Shown in pieces: positions 1 through 5,759 of a DNA stretch of 5,759 nt; within the stretch, counting starts at the first letter, position 1, and the number at the start of each line of letters is the position of its first letter. The notes under the pieces were generated by a model. It saw only the letters and a list, made by a program, of their open reading frames with translations. It was not told where the DNA came from and ran no database searches. This stretch comes from Comamonadaceae bacterium (GTDB taxonomy: Bacteria; Pseudomonadota; Gammaproteobacteria; Burkholderiales; Burkholderiaceae), in the NCBI GenBank assembly GCA_947484245.1, contig CANKOT010000144.1, positions 1 through 5,759 on the forward strand. The letters are read 5' to 3'. The position numbers and the translations under genes were made by a program.

Positions 1-480
1 CCCTTTGAAGCATTTTTGTTGGAATATTTGGGCGAATACCAAGTCAGCATTCCAGAGTTGGGCACCATCAAAGCCGAGGTGGCGCCAGTCACCATTCTCA
101 CCAGCAACCGCACCCGTGATTTGAACGATGCCGTGAAGCGTCGATGCCTGTACCAGTGGATGGACTACCCCGATCGCGAGCGCGAACTGGCCGTGGTCAG
201 GTCGCAGGTACCGCAAGCCAGCGCTCAGCTCACTGAACAGGTGGCAGAGTTTGTGGGTCGTCTTAGAAGTCAGCCCTTCTCTAGCGCTTTCCAGCGCGCA
301 CCCGGCATTGCCGAAAGCGTGGAATGGGCCAAAGCCTTGGTCGCCCTTGACACCCTCACCCTCGATCCTGGGGTCGTGCAAGACACTGTGGGCATTTTGT
401 TCAAGCAGCGCGAAGACATTGCGGCCATCACGCCGCTGCTCCATGATTTGCTGGCGCCTGCGCCCATCACAAGCCTTTAA
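1..480 (+). CDS. coxD: CoxD-like MoxR-family AAA+ ATPase, C-terminal part (5' end outside window)
   Basis: The reading frame is open from base 1, so this is the last 159 residues of a longer protein and the true start lies upstream. The visible part begins just after where Walker B would be, with the stretch FEAFLLEYLGEYQ (residues 2-14) that follows Walker B in MoxR ATPases. Sensor 1 follows as TSNRTRDL, with the polar Asn at visible residue 36, and then AVKRRCL (44-50), the arginine-finger region. The rest is the helical lid domain. CoxD of Oligotropha carboxidovorans is a predicted AAA+ chaperone needed to build the CuSMoO2 centre of CO dehydrogenase. MoxR ATPases usually work with a VWA protein, and the next gene, 18 bases downstream in the same frame, encodes one. 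The coxD assignment rests on this pairing plus the coxG and xdhC neighbours; a generic MoxR ATPase of another Mo hydroxylase cluster is the alternative. Walker A and B are not visible. Confidence 0.88.
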   Translation, partial: PFEAFLLEYLGEYQVSIPELGTIKAEVAPVTILTSNRTRDLNDAVKRRCLYQWMDYPDRERELAVVRSQVPQASAQLTEQVAEFVGRLRSQPFSSAFQRAPGIAESVEWAKALVALDTLTLDPGVVQDTVGILFKQREDIAAITPLLHDLLAPAPITSL

Positions 481-498
481 TTCAAAGCTTGGGCCATC

Positions 499-1677
499 AT
501 GCTTTTAGGCGACGCACGCAGTGGCAAACTCAGTGACAACATCACGGGTTTTGCGCGCGCACTTAGGCGTGCGGGCTTGCCCATTGATGCATCGCGCATC
601 AGCTTGGCCATTGAATCGACAGAGCACGTTGGCATCGAAAGAAAAGACGATCTATCAGCGGCCTTGAAAGCCTGCTTGGTCAGCCGACAAGAAGACTTGG
701 TGGTCTTTGATCAAATGTTTTCAGCACTTTTCAGAGATCCCGAACTCACCCGCCAACTTCTGTCTCAGCTCTTGCCCAAAGCGCCCACGGCCACACCGGG
801 TGTGCCGCGCAAATCAAGAGTGCAAGAAGCGCTGGCTGCTAAGAACAAGCAAAATGACCCCATCAAACCCAAAGAAGACGAGCTGAAATTTGACGCGGCC
901 ATGAGCGCCAGCGACAGGCAACGTCTGCAACAAGCCGACTTTCAAAGCTTGAGTGCCAGCGAGTTCAGGCTGGTCGAAAAACTGGCCCGGCAAGTCAAGC
1001 TGCCGCTGCCTAAAATTCAAGGGCGAAGAACACGCACCGGCGGCCGAGGCGACCGGATTCATTGGGCCAAAACCATGCAAATGGCGGCAAGACAAGATGG
1101 CGATATTTTGTCTCTGCCACGCATGCAAAGAAAACATCAGGCTCTGCCGCTTTTGATCTTGGTTGACATCTCTGGCTCGATGGAGCGATATGCTCGCTTG
1201 CTTCTGGCATTCTTGCACCAAGCCACACGCGGCGCACCCCGTCAGATTTTTGCATTTGGTACCGACCTTACCGACATCAACCACGCCTTTAAGCTGCGCG
1301 ATACCGATGACATGCTGACCGAGGCCAGCCGTCAAATTAAAGACTTTGCGGGAGGCACGCAACTGGGGAAGTCGCTGGCGCATTTGCGTGTCAATTTTGC
1401 AAAAAAACTCACAGGCAGGCGTACCGTGGTGTTGTTAATCAGTGATGGGCTCGATACGGGCACCGCAGAGACGCTAGACTCGGAGCTTGTTTGGCTCATG
1501 CGACACACACGCTCTTTGCTTTGGCTCAACCCTCTGCTCAGATTTGAAGGCTATGCTCCCATTGCAACGGGAGCCAGTGTCTTGAATCGGCATGTGAACG
1601 GCATGTTGGCCATTCACAATTTGTCGCGTTTGGAAGAACTGGCAAGTGCCTTGAACAAGTTGTTAAAAATAAAATAG
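499..1677 (+). CDS. coxE: CoxE-like VWA domain protein, Mo-hydroxylase maturation partner of CoxD
   Basis: This 392-residue protein has the layout of the VWA_CoxE family. It has a helical N-terminal region (about 1-110), a charged low-complexity linker (about 110-135), a basic segment GRRTRTGGRGDR (about 175-186), and a C-terminal von Willebrand A domain. The metal-ion-dependent adhesion site looks complete: DISGSM places D223, S225 and S227, GGT gives T287, and ISDG gives D316. In cox systems CoxE acts with the CoxD ATPase in the cytoplasm during sulfur and copper insertion into the active site, though its exact chemistry is not settled. The ATG at 499 is the first start after the coxD stop and has only a weak purine-rich stretch upstream, so translation may depend on ribosomes finishing coxD. 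There is no sign of frame damage. A VWA partner for another molybdenum hydroxylase would look the same. Confidence 0.92.
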   Translation: MLLGDARSGKLSDNITGFARALRRAGLPIDASRISLAIESTEHVGIERKDDLSAALKACLVSRQEDLVVFDQMFSALFRDPELTRQLLSQLLPKAPTATPGVPRKSRVQEALAAKNKQNDPIKPKEDELKFDAAMSASDRQRLQQADFQSLSASEFRLVEKLARQVKLPLPKIQGRRTRTGGRGDRIHWAKTMQMAARQDGDILSLPRMQRKHQALPLLILVDISGSMERYARLLLAFLHQATRGAPRQIFAFGTDLTDINHAFKLRDTDDMLTEASRQIKDFAGGTQLGKSLAHLRVNFAKKLTGRRTVVLLISDGLDTGTAETLDSELVWLMRHTRSLLWLNPLLRFEGYAPIATGASVLNRHVNGMLAIHNLSRLEELASALNKLLKIK

Positions 1678-1680
1678 GAG
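1676..1680 (+). promoter_or_regulatory. Strong Shine-Dalgarno site for coxG, overlapping the coxE stop
   Basis: AGGAG lies eight bases before the coxG ATG at 1689 and shares its first two bases with the coxE TAG stop. It is the clearest ribosome binding site in the + strand operon. It supports the ATG at 1689 as the start, and suggests that CoxG translation restarts as ribosomes leave coxE. Confidence 0.8.
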
Positions 1681-1688
1681 AGCTGCAA

Positions 1689-2258
1689 ATGGACATGCAA
1701 GGTCAACGCGTATTACACGTCACCCAAGCGCAAGCATGGGATGCCCTGAACGATTCCGACATTTTAAAGTCCTGCATTCCAGGCTGTGACAAGTTTGAGT
1801 TGTTAGAAGCCAACGTTTACAGTGTTGGCGTGGCCATCAAAATTGGTCCAGTGTCTGCTAAGTTCTCGGGCAAGGTCAGCCTCTCGGATATTCAAGCACC
1901 CAATTCATATGCGCTGAATTTTGAAGCGCAAGGCGGCGTGGCCGGATTTGGCAAAGGCGAATCACAAGTTTCTTTGCATCCCCATGCTGAAGGCTGCGAA
2001 TTGAAATACACGGTGCACTCCACAGTGGGTGGCAAATTGGCCCAACTGGGTCAGCGGCTCATTGATGGCGCGGCCAAATCATTGGCCGAAGATTTCTTCA
2101 AACGGTTTGAAGAATCACTGCAAGCCAAATACCCTGGTGCTGACGCATCAAGGACACCGCCAATTGCCCAAGCCATACCCTCCTCTGGGTCTGTGCCCTC
2201 ATGGGTTTGGTTGGCACTGCTGGTAGGTGCTGCAGCCGTATGGTCATTGGTGCGTTAA
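1689..2258 (+). CDS. coxG: CoxG-like SRPBCC protein with C-terminal membrane anchor
   Basis: This 189-residue protein has an SRPBCC (START-like) domain over about residues 1-150. The family signatures are visible: the AWDALNDSDILKSCIPGC block near residues 15-34, IKIGPVSAKFSGKV near 55-68, and the Gly-rich AQGGVAGFGKGES turn near 80-92. A polar and proline-containing linker (about 150-167) leads to a single hydrophobic helix, residues 168-189, which ends in Arg. It has no signal peptide, so the domain should face the cytoplasm and be tail-anchored in the inner membrane. CoxG is known to recruit CO dehydrogenase to the membrane, and recent work on mycobacterial CoxG indicates that its hydrophobic cavity binds quinone and passes electrons to the respiratory chain. 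It starts 11 bases after coxE. An internal ATG at 1695 is possible but further from the Shine-Dalgarno site. Confidence 0.93.
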   Translation: MDMQGQRVLHVTQAQAWDALNDSDILKSCIPGCDKFELLEANVYSVGVAIKIGPVSAKFSGKVSLSDIQAPNSYALNFEAQGGVAGFGKGESQVSLHPHAEGCELKYTVHSTVGGKLAQLGQRLIDGAAKSLAEDFFKRFEESLQAKYPGADASRTPPIAQAIPSSGSVPSWVWLALLVGAAAVWSLVR

Positions 2259-2287
2259 ATCAAAAATTCTAGGCATTGATCGGCATC

Positions 2288-3334
2288 ATGGAAAACTTAG
2301 ACATCGTTGTCTTGAGAACTCTCAAAACCTGGCGTGAAGCCGGGCAACGTGCGCTGTTAACCACTGTGGTTCGCACCTGGGGTTCATCACCCCGCCCCGT
2401 CGGCTCAATCATGGCGCTGTGCGAAACAGGCGCCGTGGTGGGCTCCGTGTCGGGTGGCTGCATTGAAGACGACCTGATAGCCCAATACAGCAAGGCCAAC
2501 GCCATTGTTGACAGCCCACCCGTTCTTTTGAAATATGGCATCAGCGCCGACGAAGCGCATCGCTTTGGCCTGCCTTGTGGCGGCACCTTAGAGCTGCTGC
2601 TCGAGTTCAACCCAAGTGCAGAGAATCTGGCCCAATTGATTGAGTTCCTCGAAAAAGGGCAACTCACTCAAAGGTCAACCCAGTTGAAAACGGGCCTTGT
2701 CACCCTCACCGCAACCAACTCGCCCAGTGAATTGCAAATAGATGAAAAGCAGCTCACCAACACCTTTGGCCCGGAGTACCGCATGCTGCTCATTGGCGCA
2801 GGCCAGATGACCGAATACTTGGCCACCATGGCGCTGTTCAATGGCTTTGCCGTCACGGTGTGCGACCCTCGCGAAGAGTACAGAGGTGCATGGTCAGTGG
2901 CAGGCGTCACGGTTAAACACGACATGCCCGACGATTTGGTGCTGAGCTTCAAACCCGACAGACGCAGCTGCGTCATTGCGCTCACGCACGACCCCAAGCT
3001 AGACGACTTGGCACTGTTGGCAGCGCTGGACACAGAAGCCTTTTACATCGGCGCCATTGGCTCTAGGCGCAACAATGTTTTACGCCAGCAGCGCATGATG
3101 GAACACTTTGATCAAACCGAAACCTCATTGGCCAGGCTGCGCGGCCCAATCGGTATTTACATTGGCAGCAAAACACCCGCAGAAATTGCAGTCAGCATCA
3201 TGGCCGAAGTGTTGGCTGTGAAAAATGGCGTGCCTTTACCGCGTGACATGGACGTGGCACACGCCAAAAACGCGCACGAAGGACCTGCCATAGATCCTTC
3301 TGCGCCGGTTTGTTTCACAGGGCGTTCAAGTTAA
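2288..3334 (+). CDS. xdhC: XdhC/CoxF/CoxI-family molybdenum cofactor maturation and insertion factor
   Basis: This 348-residue protein carries both domains of the family. The N-terminal XdhC/CoxI domain has RTWGSSPRPVGS, then VSGGCIEDDL with C58, and GLPCGG with C97. The C-terminal Rossmann domain starts at LLIGAGQMTEYL (GAGQ at 170-173), followed by the IGAIGSRRNN and GSKTPAEIAVSI blocks. XdhC binds molybdenum cofactor, helps sulfurate it and delivers it to xanthine-dehydrogenase-type enzymes; CoxF and CoxI are the cox-cluster relatives. I cannot choose between those names, so the symbol is at family level. The ATG at 2288 is preferred because homologues start with a MENLDI-like sequence. 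A TTG at 2276 would add four residues, but it has an AGG only two bases upstream. The gene follows coxG after 29 bases and ends four bases from the convergent tupA stop, so it is probably the last gene of its operon. Confidence 0.93.
   Translation: MENLDIVVLRTLKTWREAGQRALLTTVVRTWGSSPRPVGSIMALCETGAVVGSVSGGCIEDDLIAQYSKANAIVDSPPVLLKYGISADEAHRFGLPCGGTLELLLEFNPSAENLAQLIEFLEKGQLTQRSTQLKTGLVTLTATNSPSELQIDEKQLTNTFGPEYRMLLIGAGQMTEYLATMALFNGFAVTVCDPREEYRGAWSVAGVTVKHDMPDDLVLSFKPDRRSCVIALTHDPKLDDLALLAALDTEAFYIGAIGSRRNNVLRQQRMMEHFDQTETSLARLRGPIGIYIGSKTPAEIAVSIMAEVLAVKNGVPLPRDMDVAHAKNAHEGPAIDPSAPVCFTGRSS
3278..3300. terminator. Candidate hairpin in the 3' end of xdhC, possible terminator for the convergent operons
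   Basis: GAAGGA (3278-3283) and TCCTTC (3295-3300) are perfect inverted repeats. Inside them CT (3285-3286) pairs with AG (3292-3293), leaving one C/A mismatch and a five-base loop. On the - strand a run of five T (complement of 3266-3270) follows after seven bases, so transcripts of the tup operon might end here, antisense to xdhC. On the + strand only a loose T-rich stretch (3309-3314) follows. The distance to the T run is not canonical and the stem has only four G-C pairs (three outer, one inner), so this is a weak call. Confidence 0.3.
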
Positions 3335-3338
3335 GCCA

Positions 3339-4172
3339 TCACTTGCCTGCGTTGGGAAAGAACACCGACTCTCCGCCAATTTTGTAAGCCGCAATGGCTG
3401 CTTGTCCTTTGGCAGAAACAATCCAGTCTACAAACTTTTGGGCATCGGCTTGCTTCACATGGGCGTGCTTGGCGGGGTTCACCACCATCACACCATATTG
3501 GTTGAACAGTTTCGCATCGCCTTCCACCAACACTTTCAAGTCAGCCCGGTTTTTAAAATTCAACCAAGTACCGCGGTCGGTTAACACATAGGCACCGGTA
3601 GAGGCGCCAATGTTCAGGGCTGGGCCCATGCCACAGCCGCACTCCTTGTAACCGCTGCCTTTTTTATCTGCCAAAGAAGCTTGCGTCCAAAATCGCAACT
3701 CACCCGTATGCGTACCACTTTTATCGCCGCGAGAAACAAAGGGTGAATTGCCTGCAGAGATTTTTTTCAAGGCTGTCACAATGTCATTGCCCTTCACATT
3801 GGCAGGATCGGCTTGTGGCCCTACCACCACAAAGTCGTTGTACATCACAGGAAAACGCTTGATGCCAAAACCTTCGGCCACAAACTTTTCTTCGGCAGGT
3901 TGATCATGCACAAACACCACATCGGCATCGCCTCGGCGGGCCATGTCCAGCGCTTGACCTGTGCCCAGCGCCACTACTTTGGTGTCAATGCCTGTGGCCT
4001 TTTTAAACTCAGGCAACAAGTAGCCAAACAAACCTGATTGCTCAGTCGAAGTGGTGGACGACATCACAATGGATTGAGCCATGGCGTGCGCCGTCATGCC
4101 TGTCATGACCAGACCTAGAGCCAGGTGCCGCAGTTTGCGAGCCAGCGGTGAAAGTTTGAAAATTGAACCCAT
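3339..4172 (-). CDS. tupA: TupA-like periplasmic tungstate/molybdate-binding protein
   Basis: This 277-residue protein begins with a Sec signal peptide: basic residues at 12-16, a hydrophobic core at 17-27, and AxA-type cleavage predicted after A32. The mature N-terminus carries STTS (39-42) followed by EQSGLF, matching the TTTS-type anion-binding motif of TupA proteins. Other family blocks are GTGQAL (70-75), GDADVVFVH (81-89), YNDFVVVGP (111-119), SRGDKSGTH (147-155) with the probable ligand Arg148, and GAYVLTDRGTWL. TupA-type proteins bind tungstate very tightly and often molybdate less well; ModA and PstS look different in these motifs. It captures the oxyanion in the periplasm for the TupB/TupC pore. 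Its ATG overlaps the tupC stop as TAATG. Its only cysteines, C178 and C180, form a CGC motif directly before the conserved GMG. Anion preference cannot be read from sequence alone. Confidence 0.9.
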   Translation of the reverse strand: MGSIFKLSPLARKLRHLALGLVMTGMTAHAMAQSIVMSSTTSTEQSGLFGYLLPEFKKATGIDTKVVALGTGQALDMARRGDADVVFVHDQPAEEKFVAEGFGIKRFPVMYNDFVVVGPQADPANVKGNDIVTALKKISAGNSPFVSRGDKSGTHTGELRFWTQASLADKKGSGYKECGCGMGPALNIGASTGAYVLTDRGTWLNFKNRADLKVLVEGDAKLFNQYGVMVVNPAKHAHVKQADAQKFVDWIVSAKGQAAIAAYKIGGESVFFPNAGK

Positions 4173-4891
4173 TAAGTTTCACCTTGCAAAAATAAAAGAG
4201 CTTCTTGACTGTGTTGCCTCAGACAATCAGTGTCGAAAAAATCAGCGGTGGGCAAGTCGGCCAAGATCTTGCCTTGCTCTAGGTAAATGACGCGACTGGC
4301 CCATCGCTTGACTTGCCCCAAGTTGTGACTGGCAAACACCAAAGTGGTTGCCAATTGCTGGCCTTGCGGCTTGATGAGTTGGTGCACCAAAGCCTCTACT
4401 TCGCGCTTGGCGGGAGGGTCCAAACTGGCGGTAGGTTCGTCTAGAAATAACAATTGAGGTTCACGGGCCCAAGCTCGGGCTAAGGCCAATCGCTGCTGCT
4501 GTCCGCCCGATAAAGTGGCTGCATTTTGCTGGATGACACCCGACAAGCCGACCACCGAAAGCGCCTCTAGCGCACGCTGTTTGCATGCAGCCCAACCCAG
4601 CTGAAGGCTTCGATCCAACCACAAGCCAATGGCCACATTGTTCAAGCTGCTGGTGCGCAGCATGTGGGGTCTTTGGAACAACATGGCTTGTCGGCAGTGG
4701 GGCAAATCCAAGGAACCGTGAGAAGGCTGGTGCAGTCCGTTCAATAGGCGCAGCATTGTGCTTTTACCAGAGCCGTTGGCACCAATGAAGGCTACCTGCT
4801 CACCCGGGAAAATCTCGAGAGAGATATCTTGCAGCGCCTGCACACCTCCCAAGTTCAGACTGACGTGACGGAGTGACATTAATGCACTCAT
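4172..4891 (-). CDS. tupC: TupC-like ABC transporter ATPase for tungstate/molybdate
   Basis: This 239-residue ABC ATPase has all the nucleotide-binding motifs in order: Walker A GANGSGKST (37-45), Q-loop Gln73 in LFQRP, signature LSGGQQQR (127-134), Walker B LLFLDEP (147-153) with catalytic Glu152, D-loop SLD (156-158), and H-loop His189. It powers uptake through TupB at the cytoplasmic face of the inner membrane. The ATG at 4891 is chosen because it forms an ATGA overlap with the tupB stop and sits behind a GGGTGG stretch. An upstream ATG at 4978 in the same frame would add 29 residues that overlap tupB and do not resemble an ABC N-terminus. There is no C-terminal TOBE/Mop domain like that of ModC or WtpC; the protein ends soon after the ATPase core, as TupC proteins do. 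Specificity is inferred from the neighbours. Confidence 0.9.
   Translation of the reverse strand: MSALMSLRHVSLNLGGVQALQDISLEIFPGEQVAFIGANGSGKSTMLRLLNGLHQPSHGSLDLPHCRQAMLFQRPHMLRTSSLNNVAIGLWLDRSLQLGWAACKQRALEALSVVGLSGVIQQNAATLSGGQQQRLALARAWAREPQLLFLDEPTASLDPPAKREVEALVHQLIKPQGQQLATTLVFASHNLGQVKRWASRVIYLEQGKILADLPTADFFDTDCLRQHSQEALLFLQGET
4179..4185 (-). promoter_or_regulatory. Shine-Dalgarno site for tupA inside the end of tupC
   Basis: Read on the - strand the sequence is AAGGTGA, six bases before the tupA ATG. It lies within the last codons of tupC. Together with the TAATG stop/start overlap it supports both the tupA start and translational coupling, with enough independent initiation to give the binding protein its own supply. 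Confidence 0.7.
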
Positions 4892-5625
4892 GCCACCCAC
4901 CCGCGCAAACTGTTTTGTCCTTTGAGCTTTGACTGATCTTGCCAATATCTGAAGAGTGACAGCAGTGCATTCAGGCAACCCACAATGCCCAACAAAATGA
5001 TCCCTAGCGCCAATGCCAAAGGCAAATCACCTTTGCTGGTTTCAAGTGCAATGGCGGTGGTCATCACGCGGGTAAAGCCCTCAATGTTGCCGCCGACAAT
5101 CATGACGGCGCCCACCTCAGAAATAGCCCTGCCAAAGCAAGCCACCACAATGGTGAGCAAGGCAAATCGTTCGTTCCAGGCAAGCAAAATACACCTGAAC
5201 CCATTGCCTGCACCCAAAGATCGCCATTGCTCGCCGTAGGCGCTCTCTGCGTCGTCCACCACTTGGCGGCTTAATGCCGCAGCAACGGGCACCACCAGCA
5301 CCACCTGTGCCAGGACCATGGCTTTGAAACTGAACAGCCAACCCAGAAAACCCAGGGGTCCTGTGCGGGACAAAAGCAAATAGATGACCAAACCTACCAC
5401 CACAGAAGGCAGCGCTAAAAAAGTGTTGAGCAGAGTGAGCACCATGCCGCGGCCTGCAAACTTTGAGACCCCCAAGAAACTGCCTAAAGCAATACCTATT
5501 AGGCAACCCATGAAGCACGCCGTGGCACTCACCCCTAAGGAGCGGCCAGCGATGGCCCAGAGGCCAGGATCAAAGTCACTGATGAGCTGAAAAGCTGTGG
5601 CGGCGCTGTCTAAAAAAGTATTCAT
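4888..5625 (-). CDS. tupB: TupB-like ABC transporter permease for tungstate/molybdate
   Basis: This 245-residue inner-membrane protein has about five hydrophobic segments, near residues 30-52, 61-85, 100-118, 155-180 and 205-228. The coupling loop that contacts the ATPase is recognisable between the third and fourth (EQWRSLGAGNG, about 132-142). The block GRAISEVGAVMIVGGNIEGF that follows is characteristic of TupB permeases. It forms the membrane pore, probably as a homodimer. The ATG at 5625 (MNTFLDSA) is preferred, with the length and N-terminus expected for the family. A GTG at 5751 would add 42 residues with no family resemblance and would swallow the likely promoter. No clear Shine-Dalgarno precedes 5625, only a pyrimidine-rich stretch, so initiation may be weak. 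It is the first gene of the operon; its stop overlaps the tupC start. Confidence 0.9.
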   Translation of the reverse strand: MNTFLDSAATAFQLISDFDPGLWAIAGRSLGVSATACFMGCLIGIALGSFLGVSKFAGRGMVLTLLNTFLALPSVVVGLVIYLLLSRTGPLGFLGWLFSFKAMVLAQVVLVVPVAAALSRQVVDDAESAYGEQWRSLGAGNGFRCILLAWNERFALLTIVVACFGRAISEVGAVMIVGGNIEGFTRVMTTAIALETSKGDLPLALALGIILLGIVGCLNALLSLFRYWQDQSKLKGQNSLRGWVA

Positions 5626-5656
5626 ACAAAAAAGGAATTGCGCCGATGCTAAACCT

Positions 5657-5686
5657 TTTAAATGCCCTGAACTACGCGGGTGTTCA
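5657..5686 (-). promoter_or_regulatory. Candidate sigma70-type promoter for tupBCA
   Basis: On the - strand TGAACA (5686-5681) matches four of six bases of the -35 consensus, and TTTAAA (5662-5657) matches four of six of the -10. They are 18 bases apart. Transcription would begin near 5650, giving a leader of about 25 bases before the tupB ATG. It is the best pair I found in the 134-base upstream region, but matches this weak arise by chance. Confidence 0.3.
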
Positions 5687-5687
5687 G
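5667..5687. repeat. 6-bp inverted repeat, possible operator upstream of tupB
   Basis: CTGAAC (5667-5672) and GTTCAG (5682-5687) are perfect inverted repeats separated by nine bases. The repeat covers the candidate -35 box and most of the spacer, where a repressor dimer could block RNA polymerase. The half-sites do not resemble the TATA-rich ModE consensus of enterobacteria. A chance palindrome or a simple hairpin remains possible. Confidence 0.35.
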
Positions 5688-5759
5688 CTATGAAATCGCG
5701 TGCATAGGTTGCTGGGCTTTGAATCAGAATCAAGGCATAAATGAGGCACACTTAAGCGG

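Noticed and set aside
814..1383. 189-residue open frame on the - strand within coxE
   Set aside because: It lies wholly opposite a well-supported VWA gene, has no recognisable domain and no ribosome binding site; it is a shadow of the coding strand.
2259..2280. ATCAA/TTGAT inverted repeat between coxG and xdhC
   Set aside because: The stem is only five A/T-rich pairs with a 12-base loop and no following T run, too weak for a terminator.
3402..3584. + strand open frames with a His-rich stretch opposite tupA
   Set aside because: The His run comes from the reverse complement of the tupA codons near VMVVN; no start signal or domain supports a gene.
4892..4978. 29-residue N-terminal extension of TupC from an ATG at 4978
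   Set aside because: It would overlap tupB by 91 bases and lacks ABC features, while the ATG at 4891 makes a standard ATGA overlap.
5117..5518. 133-residue open frame on the - strand within tupB
   Set aside because: It is a frame-shifted reading of tupB on the same strand, with low-complexity His/Gly/Arg-rich sequence and no family match.
5626..5751. 42-residue N-terminal extension of TupB from a GTG at 5751
   Set aside because: The extra residues show no TupB similarity, and the region holds the only plausible promoter; the ATG at 5625 gives the expected family length.
5626..5759. ModE operator or Moco riboswitch ahead of the tup operon
   Set aside because: I searched for the TATA-rich ModE palindrome and for an extended structured leader and found neither; the probable leader is too short for a Moco-type riboswitch.

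Overview
The window looks like chromosomal DNA of a betaproteobacterium, most likely Burkholderiales and perhaps Comamonadaceae. This is inferred from the protein style, the moderate GC content and the gene combination; no rRNA or other marker gene is present to confirm it. All real genes belong to molybdenum (or tungsten) enzyme biology, and I see no mobile element, tRNA, CRISPR array or phage gene.

The left half (1-3334, + strand) is the downstream part of a cox-type accessory operon. It holds the C-terminal part of a MoxR/CoxD-like AAA+ ATPase (cut by the left edge), a complete CoxE-like VWA protein, a CoxG-like SRPBCC protein with a C-terminal membrane helix, and an XdhC/CoxF/CoxI-family maturation factor. 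In Oligotropha-type CO dehydrogenase systems, CoxD, CoxE and XdhC-like proteins help mature the Mo active site, and CoxG links the enzyme to the membrane and its quinone pool. The structural subunits (coxM, coxS, coxL or relatives) are not in the window and presumably lie upstream. Whether the enzyme oxidises CO or another substrate therefore cannot be decided here.

The right half (5625-3339, - strand) is a compact, translationally coupled ABC transporter operon of the TupABC tungstate/molybdate class. It is ordered permease (tupB), ATPase (tupC), periplasmic binding protein (tupA). TupB and TupC overlap by ATGA, and TupC and TupA overlap by TAATG. The final 134 bases hold the upstream region of this operon, with a weak promoter candidate and a 6-bp inverted repeat lying across it.

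The two operons converge with only four bases between their stop codons. The logical reading is oxyanion uptake next to cofactor insertion and enzyme maturation for one molybdenum hydroxylase. The families are all known, and I do not see a new system. The points worth a second look are the coupling of the transporter to the cox genes, the binding-protein-last gene order, a CGC motif in TupA, the promoter-region palindrome, and a hairpin inside the end of the xdhC-like gene where the operons meet.
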